From the NCBI GenBank assembly GCA_937991435.1, contig CALKPY010000146.1:1-64000 (forward strand): a stretch of 64,000 nt of DNA, written 5' to 3'. Both the position numbers and the translations under genes were made by a program. Positions 38,201 to 48,012 of the stretch are shown here, one piece after another. This DNA comes from an uncultured Acidimicrobiales bacterium. GTDB lineage: Bacteria > Actinomycetota > Acidimicrobiia > Acidimicrobiales > UBA10347. Numbering within the stretch: position 1 is the first letter of the stretch; every line of letters begins with the position of its first letter. The notes below the pieces were generated by a model that had not been told where the DNA came from, did not search any database, and worked only from the letters and a program-made list of their open reading frames with translations.

Positions 38201-38367
38201 GCCCTTCGCCAGTTCTCGGTCCAGGCGTCGGTTACCGGGCACCGCTCGGTTCGGCCCGCCTGGAACATCGCAACGATTCGCGTCTGATGATCGCGGCGAT
38301 CGTTCAACTCGGTGTCTGGGCCGTTGTCGTGACAGTTCTCGTGCTCGGCCGTCGGAGGAACCCGTGA
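35233..38367 (+). CDS. GT2-family glycosyltransferase fused to a large polytopic membrane domain (1044 aa)
   Basis: RVTIAMVAHNPGAWFDEALTSIRTQDYPAIDVVVIDPAS, LICHDDVALAPDCVRRL, LGGFDEAMIAHGEDLDLCWRAHALGARV; many TM segments. Confidence 0.9.
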   Translation: MDKVPLTLVESDDSEELGEGAMKRPETTGGAVPRVTIAMVAHNPGAWFDEALTSIRTQDYPAIDVVVIDPASDIAVAPRVHKVLPEATIVPLVTNQGFAKTANTMLEHSSGRYLLICHDDVALAPDCVRRLVEEAVRSNAGVVGPKLLDWNDPNRILHVGFTADKTGAVSDIAEPGEFDQEQHDAVRDVFAVPGAVTLLRSDLFTALGGFDEAMIAHGEDLDLCWRAHALGARVLINPAATARHREDLSSRVVGHQRDRFAQRHRIRSLLSNYGLWHTLRVVPQALAVTFVSAIIALLQGRIGDIATMFGAWLWNLKSVGSIFKRRRQLSKTRQIDDGEVRALQQPGFEGVSAWRRSRADRRESIATTGSVVAAVSAARERRRWIQVSVLVWIGVAAVLLFGSRGLIFDSLPIVNEFAGFPDSPRPLLTEWGTTWRSTGLGSEAPSSPLHFLLGFAGIALFGQMGLLRLLVTVGLVLVGTIGMYRCLAPFRSPQAQLVGLVLYAAAPVPYNSFYAGSWSGLAVYAAMPWIARRLATAASLAPFGDEEQRLTRRFGDVALLGLVLAITALIEPLVAVALAILVVGWVLGALATSWPSGLGRLLASALMGVVIAALLSLPGSLALVRGDLAWSSIAGVSGGEDPTLFELMRLATGPHGRGAFGWALAVLPALALVLAFGHRLIWAARSWFAAVLAVAAAWAATSNGFDLALGDPEVLLAPAAFSLAFAGAMGALAFTNDLRRHRFGWRQFVPFVALGALTLTTLGGLAGSVDGRWQMPTAGYESVFGFFDDKAPAHSRILWLGDRDVLPVDGWDFDGSLSWSITQARRPTVVDLPFGNPDPAAREVRETVADTLAGASSRLGQRLAPAGIRYVVVVEANAPRPFGTVERPVDDAVLRRLSEQLDLVRVEVRGGATILENRAYVPMVASFPADILLSEPPPTLRQLLGVPFTLALPEVRSLRDYSGSLDQDGVWLAVNDPSNWQVSSGGEVLSPSPVLGPGVGYRAPLGSARLEHRNDSRLMIAAIVQLGVWAVVVTVLVLGRRRNP

Positions 38368-39920
38368 GCCGGGGCCCAACGATCTTTCTCTTGGTTCTTG
38401 TCGTGGCCGGATTATTGTTCGCTGACCGGGTGCGTAGCGACGCAACGCCGGTTGATGTCGCCAACCCCGATTCCGTGGCGGCGACAAGCCAGTCCAACAA
38501 CGCGACGGGCTCAACCTGGTACTGCCCGGCAGGGCTCACGACACCCGACGCTTCGACTGACCACCTTGTCACGATTACGAACAACACCGATCGGGCTCTC
38601 ACGGGGTCGCTCACCGCCTTTCCGTCGCTTTTCGACACGCTCGGCGAATCGGTCACGTTTGACCGGGCAGTGCAGACGGTCAGCGTCGAACCACAGGCAC
38701 AGGTCACGTTGTCGGCTTCGGCCATAGTGGCATTGCTCGATCCGACGCTGAATGGCGATACGGGAGCATTTGTAGGCGCGCTTGTTGAGTTCGACGCTGA
38801 AGGTATCGAGGTCGCTCACACGCTTGTGTCTCCATTGGGTACCGACACGGGTCCATGCGCCACGACTGCTGACTCGGGGTGGTGGTTTGCGTCGGGAACC
38901 ACAACGGTTGGGGTTCGTCACCTGCTGTTCCTTTTGAACCCGTTTCCCGACGATGCAGTCGTCGACGTAACCTTTGTGACCGACGAGGGCGCCCGTAGCC
39001 CGGGCTCGTTCGCAGGTCGGCTGCTTCCGGCTCGCACCCTTACCGTGCTCGACGTGTCAGCAACTGTTTCGATCTGGGAACAGGTGGCAGCAACCGTTAC
39101 GACTCGGTCCGGGCGAGTTGTCGCTGAACGAGTGCAGTTTTTCGCTGACGATGCTGGCCCATACGGAGTATCGATGGCGCTCGGCGCGAACGATCTTGGC
39201 GAGCAGTGGTTCTTCCCTCTTGGCGGAGCGGTCAGTGGTGCCGGCGAAAGCTATGTGATCTTCAACCCAGGTGACGATCCGGCCGAGGTTGAGTTCCAGG
39301 CAAACCTCGACAGTCTCGATCGTGCTGGTGATGTGGCTCCGGTGTCTCTTGACATCGGTCCTCGTGAGCGCTGGATCGTGAACCTAAGCACGCACGAGAA
39401 TCACCCGGTCGAATCGTTGGCCGCGGTCGACGCGACTGACCTTCTGGCTCCGGGCGATCGTTTCTCGGTGACGGTGCGAAGCTTTAACGATGTGCCGATC
39501 GCGGTTGAACGGCTGACGACGATTTCACCGGTGATCGGGGCAGGGGTGACAACGACGCTGGGTATTCAACAAGGATCCACTGACCAACTAATCGCGTTGC
39601 CTCCTGCCGGGTCGGGGGAGGCCCGATCGGGATCTCTTGGCATTTTGAATCCGTCGGGCGACTCGATTTCGAGGGTGCAGATATTTGTTCCCGGCGAGTC
39701 CGGCGAAACGCTTCGAGAAGAAGTCGAATTGGCTCCGCGTCGTCGCGCCGTATTTCCGCTTGACTCACTGAGTCTCGGTCAAGCGGGCTGGATCCGCATT
39801 ACGTCGACGGTTGGAACGATGGCCGAACTCGTCACGCTCGAAAATGCTGGCTTATCGTCAACGGTCTCGGTGCCGGTTGCCGAAACCCTGTCGGTTCCGG
39901 ATCTGCTCTCGTTCGACTGA
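38364..39920 (+). CDS. DUF5719-like secreted/anchored protein
   Basis: GTG start overlaps the preceding stop; N-terminal TM FLLVLVVAGLLFA; WYCPAG motif and beta-rich repeats. Confidence 0.7.
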   Translation: MSRGPTIFLLVLVVAGLLFADRVRSDATPVDVANPDSVAATSQSNNATGSTWYCPAGLTTPDASTDHLVTITNNTDRALTGSLTAFPSLFDTLGESVTFDRAVQTVSVEPQAQVTLSASAIVALLDPTLNGDTGAFVGALVEFDAEGIEVAHTLVSPLGTDTGPCATTADSGWWFASGTTTVGVRHLLFLLNPFPDDAVVDVTFVTDEGARSPGSFAGRLLPARTLTVLDVSATVSIWEQVAATVTTRSGRVVAERVQFFADDAGPYGVSMALGANDLGEQWFFPLGGAVSGAGESYVIFNPGDDPAEVEFQANLDSLDRAGDVAPVSLDIGPRERWIVNLSTHENHPVESLAAVDATDLLAPGDRFSVTVRSFNDVPIAVERLTTISPVIGAGVTTTLGIQQGSTDQLIALPPAGSGEARSGSLGILNPSGDSISRVQIFVPGESGETLREEVELAPRRRAVFPLDSLSLGQAGWIRITSTVGTMAELVTLENAGLSSTVSVPVAETLSVPDLLSFD

Positions 39921-39976
39921 CCGCGCCTGGCTAGACCGTTTGGCTAGACCGCGCATGGCTAGCCCGTTTGGCTAGA
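39921..39976. repeat. Two tandem imperfect 28-bp repeats at a convergent gene junction
   Basis: ccgcgcctggctagaccgtttggctaga / ccgcgcatggctagcccgtttggctaga. Confidence 0.9.
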
Positions 39977-40772
39977 CCGTGCACAGAATTTCGCCGTGTA
40001 CAACGACGAACCAGGCGTCGGGGTCGTTCGCCCAGTCAATCCACGCCTGAGATATTCGTGCGAGCTCGGGTTGCGTCGCGAGACCATACGTCATTGCCTG
40101 GTCAGCGAATGACGAGGTGAGTACACGTTCTGACCATGACGTTCCCCACCACGTTGTCTGTGCTGGGGAAGCGAACAGCCAGGTGCTCACTGATGGCTCG
40201 ACTGACGAGAAGTCGAGCTGGCGAGCCCATCTGAGCAGATGGCGGCCAGCGTCTGGCTCAGCGTCGTTGCGGCGGGCGACCTGTCGGTAGAGGTCAAGCC
40301 AGAGCTCGAGACCGGGGAAGTTCGGCGACCAGTGCATGGCGGCGTAGTCAGCGTCTCGGGCAGCGACGATGCCACCGGGTTGGACGACGCGGCGCATCTC
40401 CTGCAAGATCGCCACAGGATCGGTGACATGTTGCAGTACCTGGTGCGCATGGGCAATATCGAACGAATTATCGGCGATGTCGAGTTCGTAACTGTTCATC
40501 GTCTCAAACTCAACAAGTGCGCCGTTGAAGCGCTCGCGAGCTTCGGTGATGACCGTTTCAGCCAAGTCGACCCCGAGCACGCGAGCCGGAGCGACCAGAT
40601 CGGCGATCTCCGCGGTGATGGTTCCTGGTCCGCAACCGACGTCGAGTACCGAAGATCCCGGTTTGAGGTAGCTGTTCAGATACGCAGCAGAGTTCGCAAC
40701 AGTTCGCGTGGCGTGCGCGCTGACCACACTGGTCGAGTGGCCATGGGTGTAGACGTCAGCTGAGGGGTTCAC
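39972..40772 (-). CDS. SAM-dependent class I methyltransferase
   Basis: SSVLDVGCGPGTITAEIADLV, RVLGVDLAETVI, FDIAHAHQVLQHVTDPVAILQEMRRVVQPGG. Confidence 0.92.
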   Translation of the reverse strand: MNPSADVYTHGHSTSVVSAHATRTVANSAAYLNSYLKPGSSVLDVGCGPGTITAEIADLVAPARVLGVDLAETVITEARERFNGALVEFETMNSYELDIADNSFDIAHAHQVLQHVTDPVAILQEMRRVVQPGGIVAARDADYAAMHWSPNFPGLELWLDLYRQVARRNDAEPDAGRHLLRWARQLDFSSVEPSVSTWLFASPAQTTWWGTSWSERVLTSSFADQAMTYGLATQPELARISQAWIDWANDPDAWFVVVHGEILCTV

Positions 40773-41184
40773 GGGAAGAAATTCTATGTTCGAGATCGTG
40801 TCGATCGTTGGGGCTGAGGGGCCCTACCCAGTGCGCGATGACCGTACCGTCGGCCTCGACCAACATCGTCGACGGGACAGAATCGATGCGGTACCGGCGA
40901 TGAAGATCTGGGGCCTTGGTCACTTCGACGTCTTGTACAGCAACTCGGGACGACTCGTGTCGTTGCATTTCGCGGAGCACCGATTCGCATGATGCACAGG
41001 TAGCCGACGTAAAGACTGCAAGAAGCAGAGGGCTTGCCGGCGCCCGAAAATCGGAACGGTCAACCGATGTTGCGAGCTCGCCCGCAGCGAGTGTCGGAGA
41101 AGCTGATTGTGCTCGTGCGTGCCACGCAGCAGCGACACCAATGGCGCCCACTGCTGCGACCGCCATGATCAACAACGTGCTCAC
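40756..41184 (-). CDS. Thioredoxin-fold membrane-anchored protein
   Basis: N-terminal TM; LLAVFTSATCASCESVLREM, YRIDSVPSTMLVEADGTVIAHWVG. Confidence 0.85.
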   Translation of the reverse strand: MSTLLIMAVAAVGAIGVAAAWHARAQSASPTLAAGELATSVDRSDFRAPASPLLLAVFTSATCASCESVLREMQRHESSRVAVQDVEVTKAPDLHRRYRIDSVPSTMLVEADGTVIAHWVGPLSPNDRHDLEHRISSREPLS

Positions 41185-41193
41185 GGCCTGGCG

Positions 41194-43173
41194 TTACACC
41201 TCGCCCGGCGTTACATCGGTTGGGTCCGTGAGCTGCGCCGCGTTATTTGGTACGGCTTCGGCGGGGGACTGTGCGAGTGCGAGAAGTCGATTGACTTCAT
41301 CGCCTGCAATCGTTTCGCGCTCAAGTAGGGCTCGTGCGACGAGATCAAGCCCATAGCGATGTTGTGTGAGGACCGATGTGCACCGGTCCTCGGCGTCACG
41401 CAAGATGCGAGCAACTTCTTCATCGATGAGATGGGCGGTTTCGTCGCTGTAGTCCTTGGTCGAAACAAGTTCATCGCCGAGGAACATTTCGCCGTTGGCG
41501 CCCCATGCCATTGGACCGACTCGATCGCTCATGCCCCATTCACGGACCATCTTGCGAGCGAGTTCGGTGTTACGGACGAGGTCGTCGTTGGCACCGGTTG
41601 ATATCTGGCCGAAGACGAGTTGTTCAGCTACTCGGCCGCCCATGCGGACTACAAGCGAATCTTCGATGTAGTCCTGGCGGTAGATGTGGCGCTCCGATTC
41701 GGGAAGCTGCATTGTGACGCCGAGCGCCATTCCGCTCGGAATGATCGTGACCTTGTGTAGCGGGTCAGCTTGAGGCAGAACTGCGGCGCACACGGCGTGG
41801 CCAGCTTCGTGATACGCGATGGCTTCTTTTTCGGTGTCGCTCAGGGCCGTGGATTCGCGCTTTTGGCCCATCAGTACCCGGTCGCGTGCAGACTCGAAGT
41901 GCTGCATGCGGATCATGGTGTCGCTGCTTCGCACGGCGAAAAGAGCCGCTTCGTTTACGAGGTTTGCGAGGTCAGCGCCGCTCATGCCTGGAGTTCCTCT
42001 AGCGACAAGGCTCAGGTCCACGTCAGGGGCAGTGCGTTTGCCCTTGACGTGCACTCGCAGAATCGACAGGCGATCTTCGAGCTCGGGTAGTGGCACGACA
42101 ACCTGGCGGTCGAAGCGGCCAGGCCGAAGTAGTGCCGGGTCGAGAATGTCGGGGCGGTTGGTGGCGGCCATCATGACGATGCCCTCGGTGGTTTCAAAGC
42201 CGTCCATTTCGGCCAACAGTTGGTTGAGGGTTTGCTCGCGCTCGTCGTTCCCGCCGCCAAGACCGGCTCCGCGTTTGCGGCCGATCGAGTCGATCTCATC
42301 GACGAAGATGATGGCGCGCCCCATTTTGCGAGCTGAATCGAACAGGTCGCGCACACGGCTGGCACCGACGCCGACGAACATCTCCATGAAGTCAGAACCA
42401 CTGACCGACAAGAACGGCACTCCGGCTTCGCCAGCGACGGCTCGGGCTATGAGCGTCTTTCCTGTACCGGGAGGCCCAACCAACAGCATTCCCTTGGGAA
42501 TTCGGGCACCGATCTCGCTGTACTTCTCTGGTTGTTTCAGGAACTCAACGACCTCGTTGATCTCTTGTTTCACGCCGGCATAGCCAGCGACGTCTTCGAA
42601 CGTCGTTCCTGGACGCTCGGTGCTGTAGGTCTTGGCCTTTGACCGTCCGATGGACATAATTCCGCCGATTTGCCCTTGGGCTCGACGTTGCATCCACCAG
42701 AAGAACCCGATCAGAAGACCGATGGGTAACAGCAACGGAATCAGGTTCGCCCAGAACGACGATTGAGGGGTCTTGTAGGTCAGGTTGAGCCCGTCGGCGT
42801 CGTCGAGTACCGCTCGGTCGGTTTCGCTGAGCTCAAGCGGTCCCTTGCTGTTGAACGGCTCGCCTTGGACCGCTTCGGAATCATCAGGTGCCGGGCAGGA
42901 GCCGGAATCGGGCAGATACTGGCCCGAAATCTCACCGTTGACGTTGTTGATCTCAGCCTGGCAGACCTCCCCACTGCGCACTTGGTCGATGAATTCGTCG
43001 AACGAGATCTCATCACCGTCGTTGTCTGGTGAGAATGCGGGCAGGAAGAAAACGGTGATGATTGCTGCCATAGCAAGCCACAGAAGTAGCCGTGACCATC
43101 GCTGGTCGGGCTTTGAGAACCGCGAGTCGCCCTTGTCGCTGCGAGGTGGCGGGGGAGGAGGGGGTGTCACCAT
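41194..43173 (-). CDS. ftsH: ATP-dependent zinc metalloprotease FtsH
   Basis: [46 protein letters not shown] zinc motif. Confidence 0.97.
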   Translation of the reverse strand: MVTPPPPPPPRSDKGDSRFSKPDQRWSRLLLWLAMAAIITVFFLPAFSPDNDGDEISFDEFIDQVRSGEVCQAEINNVNGEISGQYLPDSGSCPAPDDSEAVQGEPFNSKGPLELSETDRAVLDDADGLNLTYKTPQSSFWANLIPLLLPIGLLIGFFWWMQRRAQGQIGGIMSIGRSKAKTYSTERPGTTFEDVAGYAGVKQEINEVVEFLKQPEKYSEIGARIPKGMLLVGPPGTGKTLIARAVAGEAGVPFLSVSGSDFMEMFVGVGASRVRDLFDSARKMGRAIIFVDEIDSIGRKRGAGLGGGNDEREQTLNQLLAEMDGFETTEGIVMMAATNRPDILDPALLRPGRFDRQVVVPLPELEDRLSILRVHVKGKRTAPDVDLSLVARGTPGMSGADLANLVNEAALFAVRSSDTMIRMQHFESARDRVLMGQKRESTALSDTEKEAIAYHEAGHAVCAAVLPQADPLHKVTIIPSGMALGVTMQLPESERHIYRQDYIEDSLVVRMGGRVAEQLVFGQISTGANDDLVRNTELARKMVREWGMSDRVGPMAWGANGEMFLGDELVSTKDYSDETAHLIDEEVARILRDAEDRCTSVLTQHRYGLDLVARALLERETIAGDEVNRLLALAQSPAEAVPNNAAQLTDPTDVTPGEV

Positions 43174-43316
43174 GCGTTCAGGGTACGTCTCTCTGCGTGG
43201 CCAGCACTGTTCGCGCTGGGGTCGTTCGTTCAACGCGTGATCCCACGAGCCCATTCCCAGGTGTTCTGGCCGCATTCTGTGCGGAACGCACGGGGCGCGA
43301 GGCGTAGTGTTGGGGC

Positions 43317-44702
43317 GTGACGACACCAGATGTACGTGAACAACTTGCCGCGATCGTCAAGGCTTACGACATCCGCGGACTGTTCCCAGACCAATTCAAC
43401 GCGGATATCGCGAAACGGCTGGGAGCGGCGTTTGCCGACTTCCTGTCAGATGACGACCCAGAGTCCCGCACAGTTCTCGTTGGAAGAGACATGCGGGCCA
43501 GCGGGGTCGAGCTTGCTCACGCCTTTTCCGAATCGTTGTTGGCTCACGGCTATGACGTTGTTGATCTTGGACTCATCTCGACAGACGAGTTGTATTACGC
43601 GTCGGGAGTTCTCGATGCTCCCGGTGCGGTGTTCACCGCTTCGCATAACCCGGCACAGTACAACGGGATCAAAATGTGTCGACGGGGCGCTGCCCCGATC
43701 AGCGGCGAATCAGGACTGCGGCGAATGCAGGCATTCGCCGCAGGTGAGATGACCGAACCCCAGATCGAACCGGGAACACTCACGAGTCGCGATGTGCTCA
43801 ACGGGTACGTAGCTCATCTGCACAGCTTTGTCGATATCGCCAAGTTGCGACCCCTCAAGGTCGTCACTGACACCGCCAACGGTATGGGCGGACTGGTCGT
43901 CCCCGCCGCGTTTTCGCCGCTTGTTCTCGACGTTGACTATTTGTATCTCGAGCTTGACGGCACCTTCCCAAACCATCCGGCTGATCCGATTCAGCCCGAG
44001 AACCAAGCCGACCTCATGGCACGCGTTCTCGAAACGGGTGCCGATATCGGGTTGGCTTTTGACGGTGATGCCGACCGGGTATTTATCGTCGACGAGTTGG
44101 CGAATCCGTTGTCTGGCTCGATCACCACCGCAATGGTTGCAGCCGCGATCTTGTCCCGGAACCCCGGGGCGACAGTGCTGCACAATTTGATCTGTTCCAA
44201 AGCGGTTGCTGAAGTGATTGAAGAAAATGGTGGAACCGCAGGTCGTACTCGCGTCGGGCATTCGTTCATCAAAGAAGAAATGGCAGCGACGAACGCGGTG
44301 TTCGCCGGAGAGCACTCGGGGCACTACTACTTCCGTGACAACTTCCGGGCTGATTCGGGACTGATCGCCGCCCTCGTTGTTCTGGAGCTGCTGTCTGTCT
44401 CCGATGTTCCTCTGAGCGAGCTACGCAAGCCATTTGACCGCTACGCGGCGTCGGGCGAGATCAACACCACGGTCGCCGACGCTCAGGCCGTGATCGACCA
44501 CGTCGCTCAGCATTTCGACGCGTTGGGGGCAACCACAGATCGCCTCGATGGCTTGACGGTCGATCTTGGTGACTGGTGGTTCAATCTGCGGCCATCGAAC
44601 ACGGAACCATTGTTGCGATTGAACCTCGAAGCGCCAGACGCTGAGCGTTGTGCAGCGCATGTGGCAGATGTGCAGGCGCTCATGCGGCTCGGCGAAGGCT
44701 AG
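43317..44702 (+). CDS. manB: Phosphomannomutase/phosphoglucomutase
   Basis: VKAYDIRGLFPDQ, TASHNPAQYNGIKMC, FDGDADRVFIVDE, GEHSGHYYFRDN, RPSNTEPLLRLNLEA. Confidence 0.96.
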   Translation: MTTPDVREQLAAIVKAYDIRGLFPDQFNADIAKRLGAAFADFLSDDDPESRTVLVGRDMRASGVELAHAFSESLLAHGYDVVDLGLISTDELYYASGVLDAPGAVFTASHNPAQYNGIKMCRRGAAPISGESGLRRMQAFAAGEMTEPQIEPGTLTSRDVLNGYVAHLHSFVDIAKLRPLKVVTDTANGMGGLVVPAAFSPLVLDVDYLYLELDGTFPNHPADPIQPENQADLMARVLETGADIGLAFDGDADRVFIVDELANPLSGSITTAMVAAAILSRNPGATVLHNLICSKAVAEVIEENGGTAGRTRVGHSFIKEEMAATNAVFAGEHSGHYYFRDNFRADSGLIAALVVLELLSVSDVPLSELRKPFDRYAASGEINTTVADAQAVIDHVAQHFDALGATTDRLDGLTVDLGDWWFNLRPSNTEPLLRLNLEAPDAERCAAHVADVQALMRLGEG

Positions 44703-44711
44703 GTTGTCGCT

Positions 44712-44948
44712 ATGGCGCTGTCTGAGGCACACCTTGTCCACTTGGCTTGTCCAGAGGACAAAGGCTCGTTGATTTATCTGGGTGAAGACGAAGGGCTCTA
44801 CAACCCCCGGCTTCAGCGGCTGTACCGCATCGACACGGGTATTCCGATCATGTTGATCGACGAAGCCGATGCCGTCGATGACATCAAACACGCAGCGATC
44901 GTGGCGCGAGCCGAATCGGAAGGGCTGCGTCACACGCTGACGTCGTAG
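44712..44948 (+). CDS. Trm112-family protein
   Basis: HLVHLACPEDKGSLIYL...LYRIDTGIPIMLIDEA. Confidence 0.85.
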   Translation: MALSEAHLVHLACPEDKGSLIYLGEDEGLYNPRLQRLYRIDTGIPIMLIDEADAVDDIKHAAIVARAESEGLRHTLTS

Positions 44949-45032
44949 CCCTCCTGCAACGATTCGTGAGACGTAGGGCATCGGGATCACTCGCCACGGT
45001 TGGCTTTACTTTCGCGTGACGGGCGCCGATAG

Positions 45033-46355
45033 ATGGGCATGACTGTTGCCGATGCACCGCTGGTTCCGCCAGCGCGCCTTGCCGCCTTGCTTGCAGCCCG
45101 CCGTCATGAGATGGGTCTCGGTCACGTCGAACTGGCTCAACGATCGCGTGGCGCGTTCTCACCGTCATACCTCGCGAGCGTCGAGCGCGGAGCGGTTTCG
45201 ATTGGCGAACATGGGCTCAGCCAACTCGTCGATCTTTACGAAATCGAAGCAGGCCCGCTCATTCCCGACCGAAGCAAGCTGATTCTCGACCTCGAGGCCC
45301 AACGCATGTCCGTTGGGCCCACCGCCGTTCCTTTCCAAGGCTCGACGGCCGAGGAGGTCTTCGAGCGTTATGTATCGTTGCTCTATCTTCTGCGCGACGA
45401 GCGACCCGGTCGGTTGCTCACCTTGCGCGACGACGACCTCGATGTGCTGGGGTCCGCCTTTGGGCACTCGCGTGACCGACTGCGTGACGAACTCATCGCG
45501 GTCATGTCCGCGGCCCAAACAGCAACCACATCTTCGGCACTCGCGAGGCGTCTCTCAATAGGCGCAGCGGGACTGCTGGTCGGATGCACCGCCGCTGGCT
45601 CGCTCGTACTCGTGGGATCAGGATCCAGCGGACCGGGCGCGCCGGTCGCAGCAGGCGAGCGACCTGCAGCTGCTCTGATCGGTTTGACCCAGGGCCAGAC
45701 CAACCCTGCAGCCTCTGGTGACGTCATGCAAGGCACGGTCCGCCCCGATTCGCCAGCGCGGTTGCGAATCGACTCGATCTCGCCATCGGCCTCATTGGCC
45801 GGAACTTCATTGCCGGCAGCAGCTGACGGTGGCAGCGTGGCGCTCGTGTCCGCAGTCTCGTCGCTGCAGCCAGCCCTCGACGTCGTGCCAGACGCCCTGA
45901 CCCGCAACACAGACCCAAATCCCTCGGAACTGACGCAGCTGCAGCGAATCGAGGCTCATCTTGGATTCGATATTGCCTCACTTGCCCCGGGCTGGACCGT
46001 CATATTTGACGGGCCGAGCACATCGCACGAAGGCATCACCAGTCGGGTGCAGCGAACGATCACCTTGTTTGTTGATGATGACGCCACGATCGAGCACGTG
46101 AGCGAGGTCTTGATGCACGAGGTTGGACACACCATTGATCTGGATCGCTTAACAGACGAGCAGCGCCACGCGTGGATTGCACTACGTGGCATGCCGTCGG
46201 TCTGGTGGGCCGGAAACGGGCTGACAGACTTCGCAGTTGGCGCTGGAGACTTCGCCGAGGCTGTGTCCGCTTACACCACTGGTTCGGCATCGCACAGTGT
46301 GTATGGCGACTTCACGCCTGAACAGATTGAGTTCGTCGCGGCAATCGTGGGCTGA
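45033..46355 (+). CDS. XRE-type HTH protein with TM segment and C-terminal HExxH metallopeptidase-like domain
   Basis: HTH LAALLAARRHEMGLGHVELAQRSRGAFSPSYLASVERG; TM LSIGAAGLLVGCTAAGSLVLVG; HEVGHTIDLD at 46116-46145 with downstream DFAEAVSAY. Confidence 0.85.
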   Translation: MGMTVADAPLVPPARLAALLAARRHEMGLGHVELAQRSRGAFSPSYLASVERGAVSIGEHGLSQLVDLYEIEAGPLIPDRSKLILDLEAQRMSVGPTAVPFQGSTAEEVFERYVSLLYLLRDERPGRLLTLRDDDLDVLGSAFGHSRDRLRDELIAVMSAAQTATTSSALARRLSIGAAGLLVGCTAAGSLVLVGSGSSGPGAPVAAGERPAAALIGLTQGQTNPAASGDVMQGTVRPDSPARLRIDSISPSASLAGTSLPAAADGGSVALVSAVSSLQPALDVVPDALTRNTDPNPSELTQLQRIEAHLGFDIASLAPGWTVIFDGPSTSHEGITSRVQRTITLFVDDDATIEHVSEVLMHEVGHTIDLDRLTDEQRHAWIALRGMPSVWWAGNGLTDFAVGAGDFAEAVSAYTTGSASHSVYGDFTPEQIEFVAAIVG

Positions 46356-46377
46356 TTCGCCGCTAGCGTTGTTAGCC

Positions 46378-46424
46378 GCTCGGCTGCGCGGATGCCTGAG
46401 GTGTCAGACGACACCAGCCGGAGC
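46378..46424 (+). ncRNA. Putative structured 5' leader of ahcY
   Basis: Outer stem gctcggctg(378-386)/cagccggagc(415-424) with a bulge, enclosing hairpin ggtgtc-agac-gacacc (46400-46415); no family match recognised. Confidence 0.35.
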
Positions 46425-46448
46425 GTCAATCCACTTCTAGGAGCCCCG

Positions 46449-47894
46449 ATGACCGCTGAACAAGATTTCCGCGTCGCAGACCTGTCCCTGGCCGAGTTCG
46501 GCCGCAAAGAGATCCGCTTGGCTGAGCATGAGATGCCCGGTTTGGTCTCGCTGCGTGCCCGATATGGCGACGAACAACCTCTCGCAGGCGCCCGTATCGC
46601 CGGTTCGCTACATATGACCATTCAGACCGCGGTCTTGATCGAGACTCTTGTGGCGCTCGGTGCCGATGTCCGCTGGGTCTCGTGCAACATCTTCTCGACG
46701 CAAGACCATGCTGCAGCGGCTGTTGCTGTTGGTCCTGACGGTACGGTCGACGCCCCTTCAGGTACCCCTGTATTCGCTTGGAAGGGCGAGACGCTTGAGG
46801 ACTACTGGTGGGCGACAGAGCAGCTGTTTCACTGGCCAGACGGGCAAGGCCCGAACTTGATTCTCGACGACGGCGGCGACGCCACAATGATGGTGCACAA
46901 GGGCCTTGAGTTCGAAAAAGCCGGAAGCGTACCTGCCGCCGCAGATGACGACAGCGACGAGTGGAAGGTCATTCTGGAACGGCTCCGCGAGATTCAGGGT
47001 CGCGATCCACAAATGTGGCATCGCGTCGCACCTGCGATCCGAGGGGTCAGCGAAGAAACGACAACTGGCGTGCACCGCCTGTTCCAAATGGCCGAAGAGG
47101 GTTCGTTGTTATTCCCCGCGATCAACGTCAATGACGCGGTCACGAAATCGAAGTTCGACAACCTCTACGGCATTCGCCATTCGCTCGTCGACGGCATTAA
47201 TCGTGGAACCGATGTAATGCTTGGCGGCAAGGTTGCAGTCATCTGCGGCTATGGCGATGTCGGCAAGGGATCCGCCGCGGCGCTTGCAGGTCAGGGATGT
47301 CGCGTCATGGTGACCGAGGTCGATCCGATCTGTGCGCTGCAGGCAGCCATGGAAGGCTTTGAAGTCGTTCGTCTCGAAGACGTCATGGAGACCGCAGACA
47401 TCTTCATCACGACAACAGGTAACAAGGACATCATTTCCGCAGACCACATGGCCCGCATGAAACATCAGGCAATTGTCGGCAATGTCGGACACTTCGACAA
47501 CGAGATCGACATGGCGGGCATCGAAAAGATGAGCGACGTGGTTCGGGTGAACATCAAGCCTCAGGTCGACGAATTCGTATTCCCTGACGGTCACTCGGTT
47601 CTCGTACTCAGCGAAGGACGCCTACTCAATCTCGGCAACGCGACTGGTCACCCGAGCTTCGTGATGTCGTTCAGCTTCACCAATCAGGTGCTCGCCCAGA
47701 TCGAGCTTCACAAAAACGCTGAGTCGTACTCAAACACCGACGTTGTGACGTTGCCGAAACAACTCGATGAAGAGGTGGCCCGCTTGCACCTTGACCATCT
47801 TGGTGTGCGACTGACGACGTTGAGCCAGGAACAAGCTGACTACATCGGGGTGCCTGTAGAAGGGCCTTACAAGCCTGATCATTACCGCTACTGA
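46449..47894 (+). CDS. ahcY: Adenosylhomocysteinase
   Basis: [53 protein letters not shown]-terminal [10 protein letters not shown]. Confidence 0.97.
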   Translation: MTAEQDFRVADLSLAEFGRKEIRLAEHEMPGLVSLRARYGDEQPLAGARIAGSLHMTIQTAVLIETLVALGADVRWVSCNIFSTQDHAAAAVAVGPDGTVDAPSGTPVFAWKGETLEDYWWATEQLFHWPDGQGPNLILDDGGDATMMVHKGLEFEKAGSVPAAADDDSDEWKVILERLREIQGRDPQMWHRVAPAIRGVSEETTTGVHRLFQMAEEGSLLFPAINVNDAVTKSKFDNLYGIRHSLVDGINRGTDVMLGGKVAVICGYGDVGKGSAAALAGQGCRVMVTEVDPICALQAAMEGFEVVRLEDVMETADIFITTTGNKDIISADHMARMKHQAIVGNVGHFDNEIDMAGIEKMSDVVRVNIKPQVDEFVFPDGHSVLVLSEGRLLNLGNATGHPSFVMSFSFTNQVLAQIELHKNAESYSNTDVVTLPKQLDEEVARLHLDHLGVRLTTLSQEQADYIGVPVEGPYKPDHYRY

Positions 47895-47917
47895 TCGAGG
47901 CGATCGACCTTAGCGAT

Positions 47918-47960
47918 CAGCAGTTGCTGCCCGGTTCAGGCCGCGCAGCAACTGCTGTTT
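47918..47960 (+). terminator. Intrinsic terminator downstream of ahcY
   Basis: cagcagttgctgc / gcagcaactgctg 13-bp perfect stem, 14-nt loop, followed by TTT. Confidence 0.75.
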
Positions 47961-48012
47961 CTACCTGACGCGTCTGCTTTTCGCTGTCGCAGCTCTGCCA
48001 TAACGTGCAGCC

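Noticed and set aside
39921-39976. CRISPR-like array
   Set aside because: Only two direct tandem units, no spacers, no cas genes.
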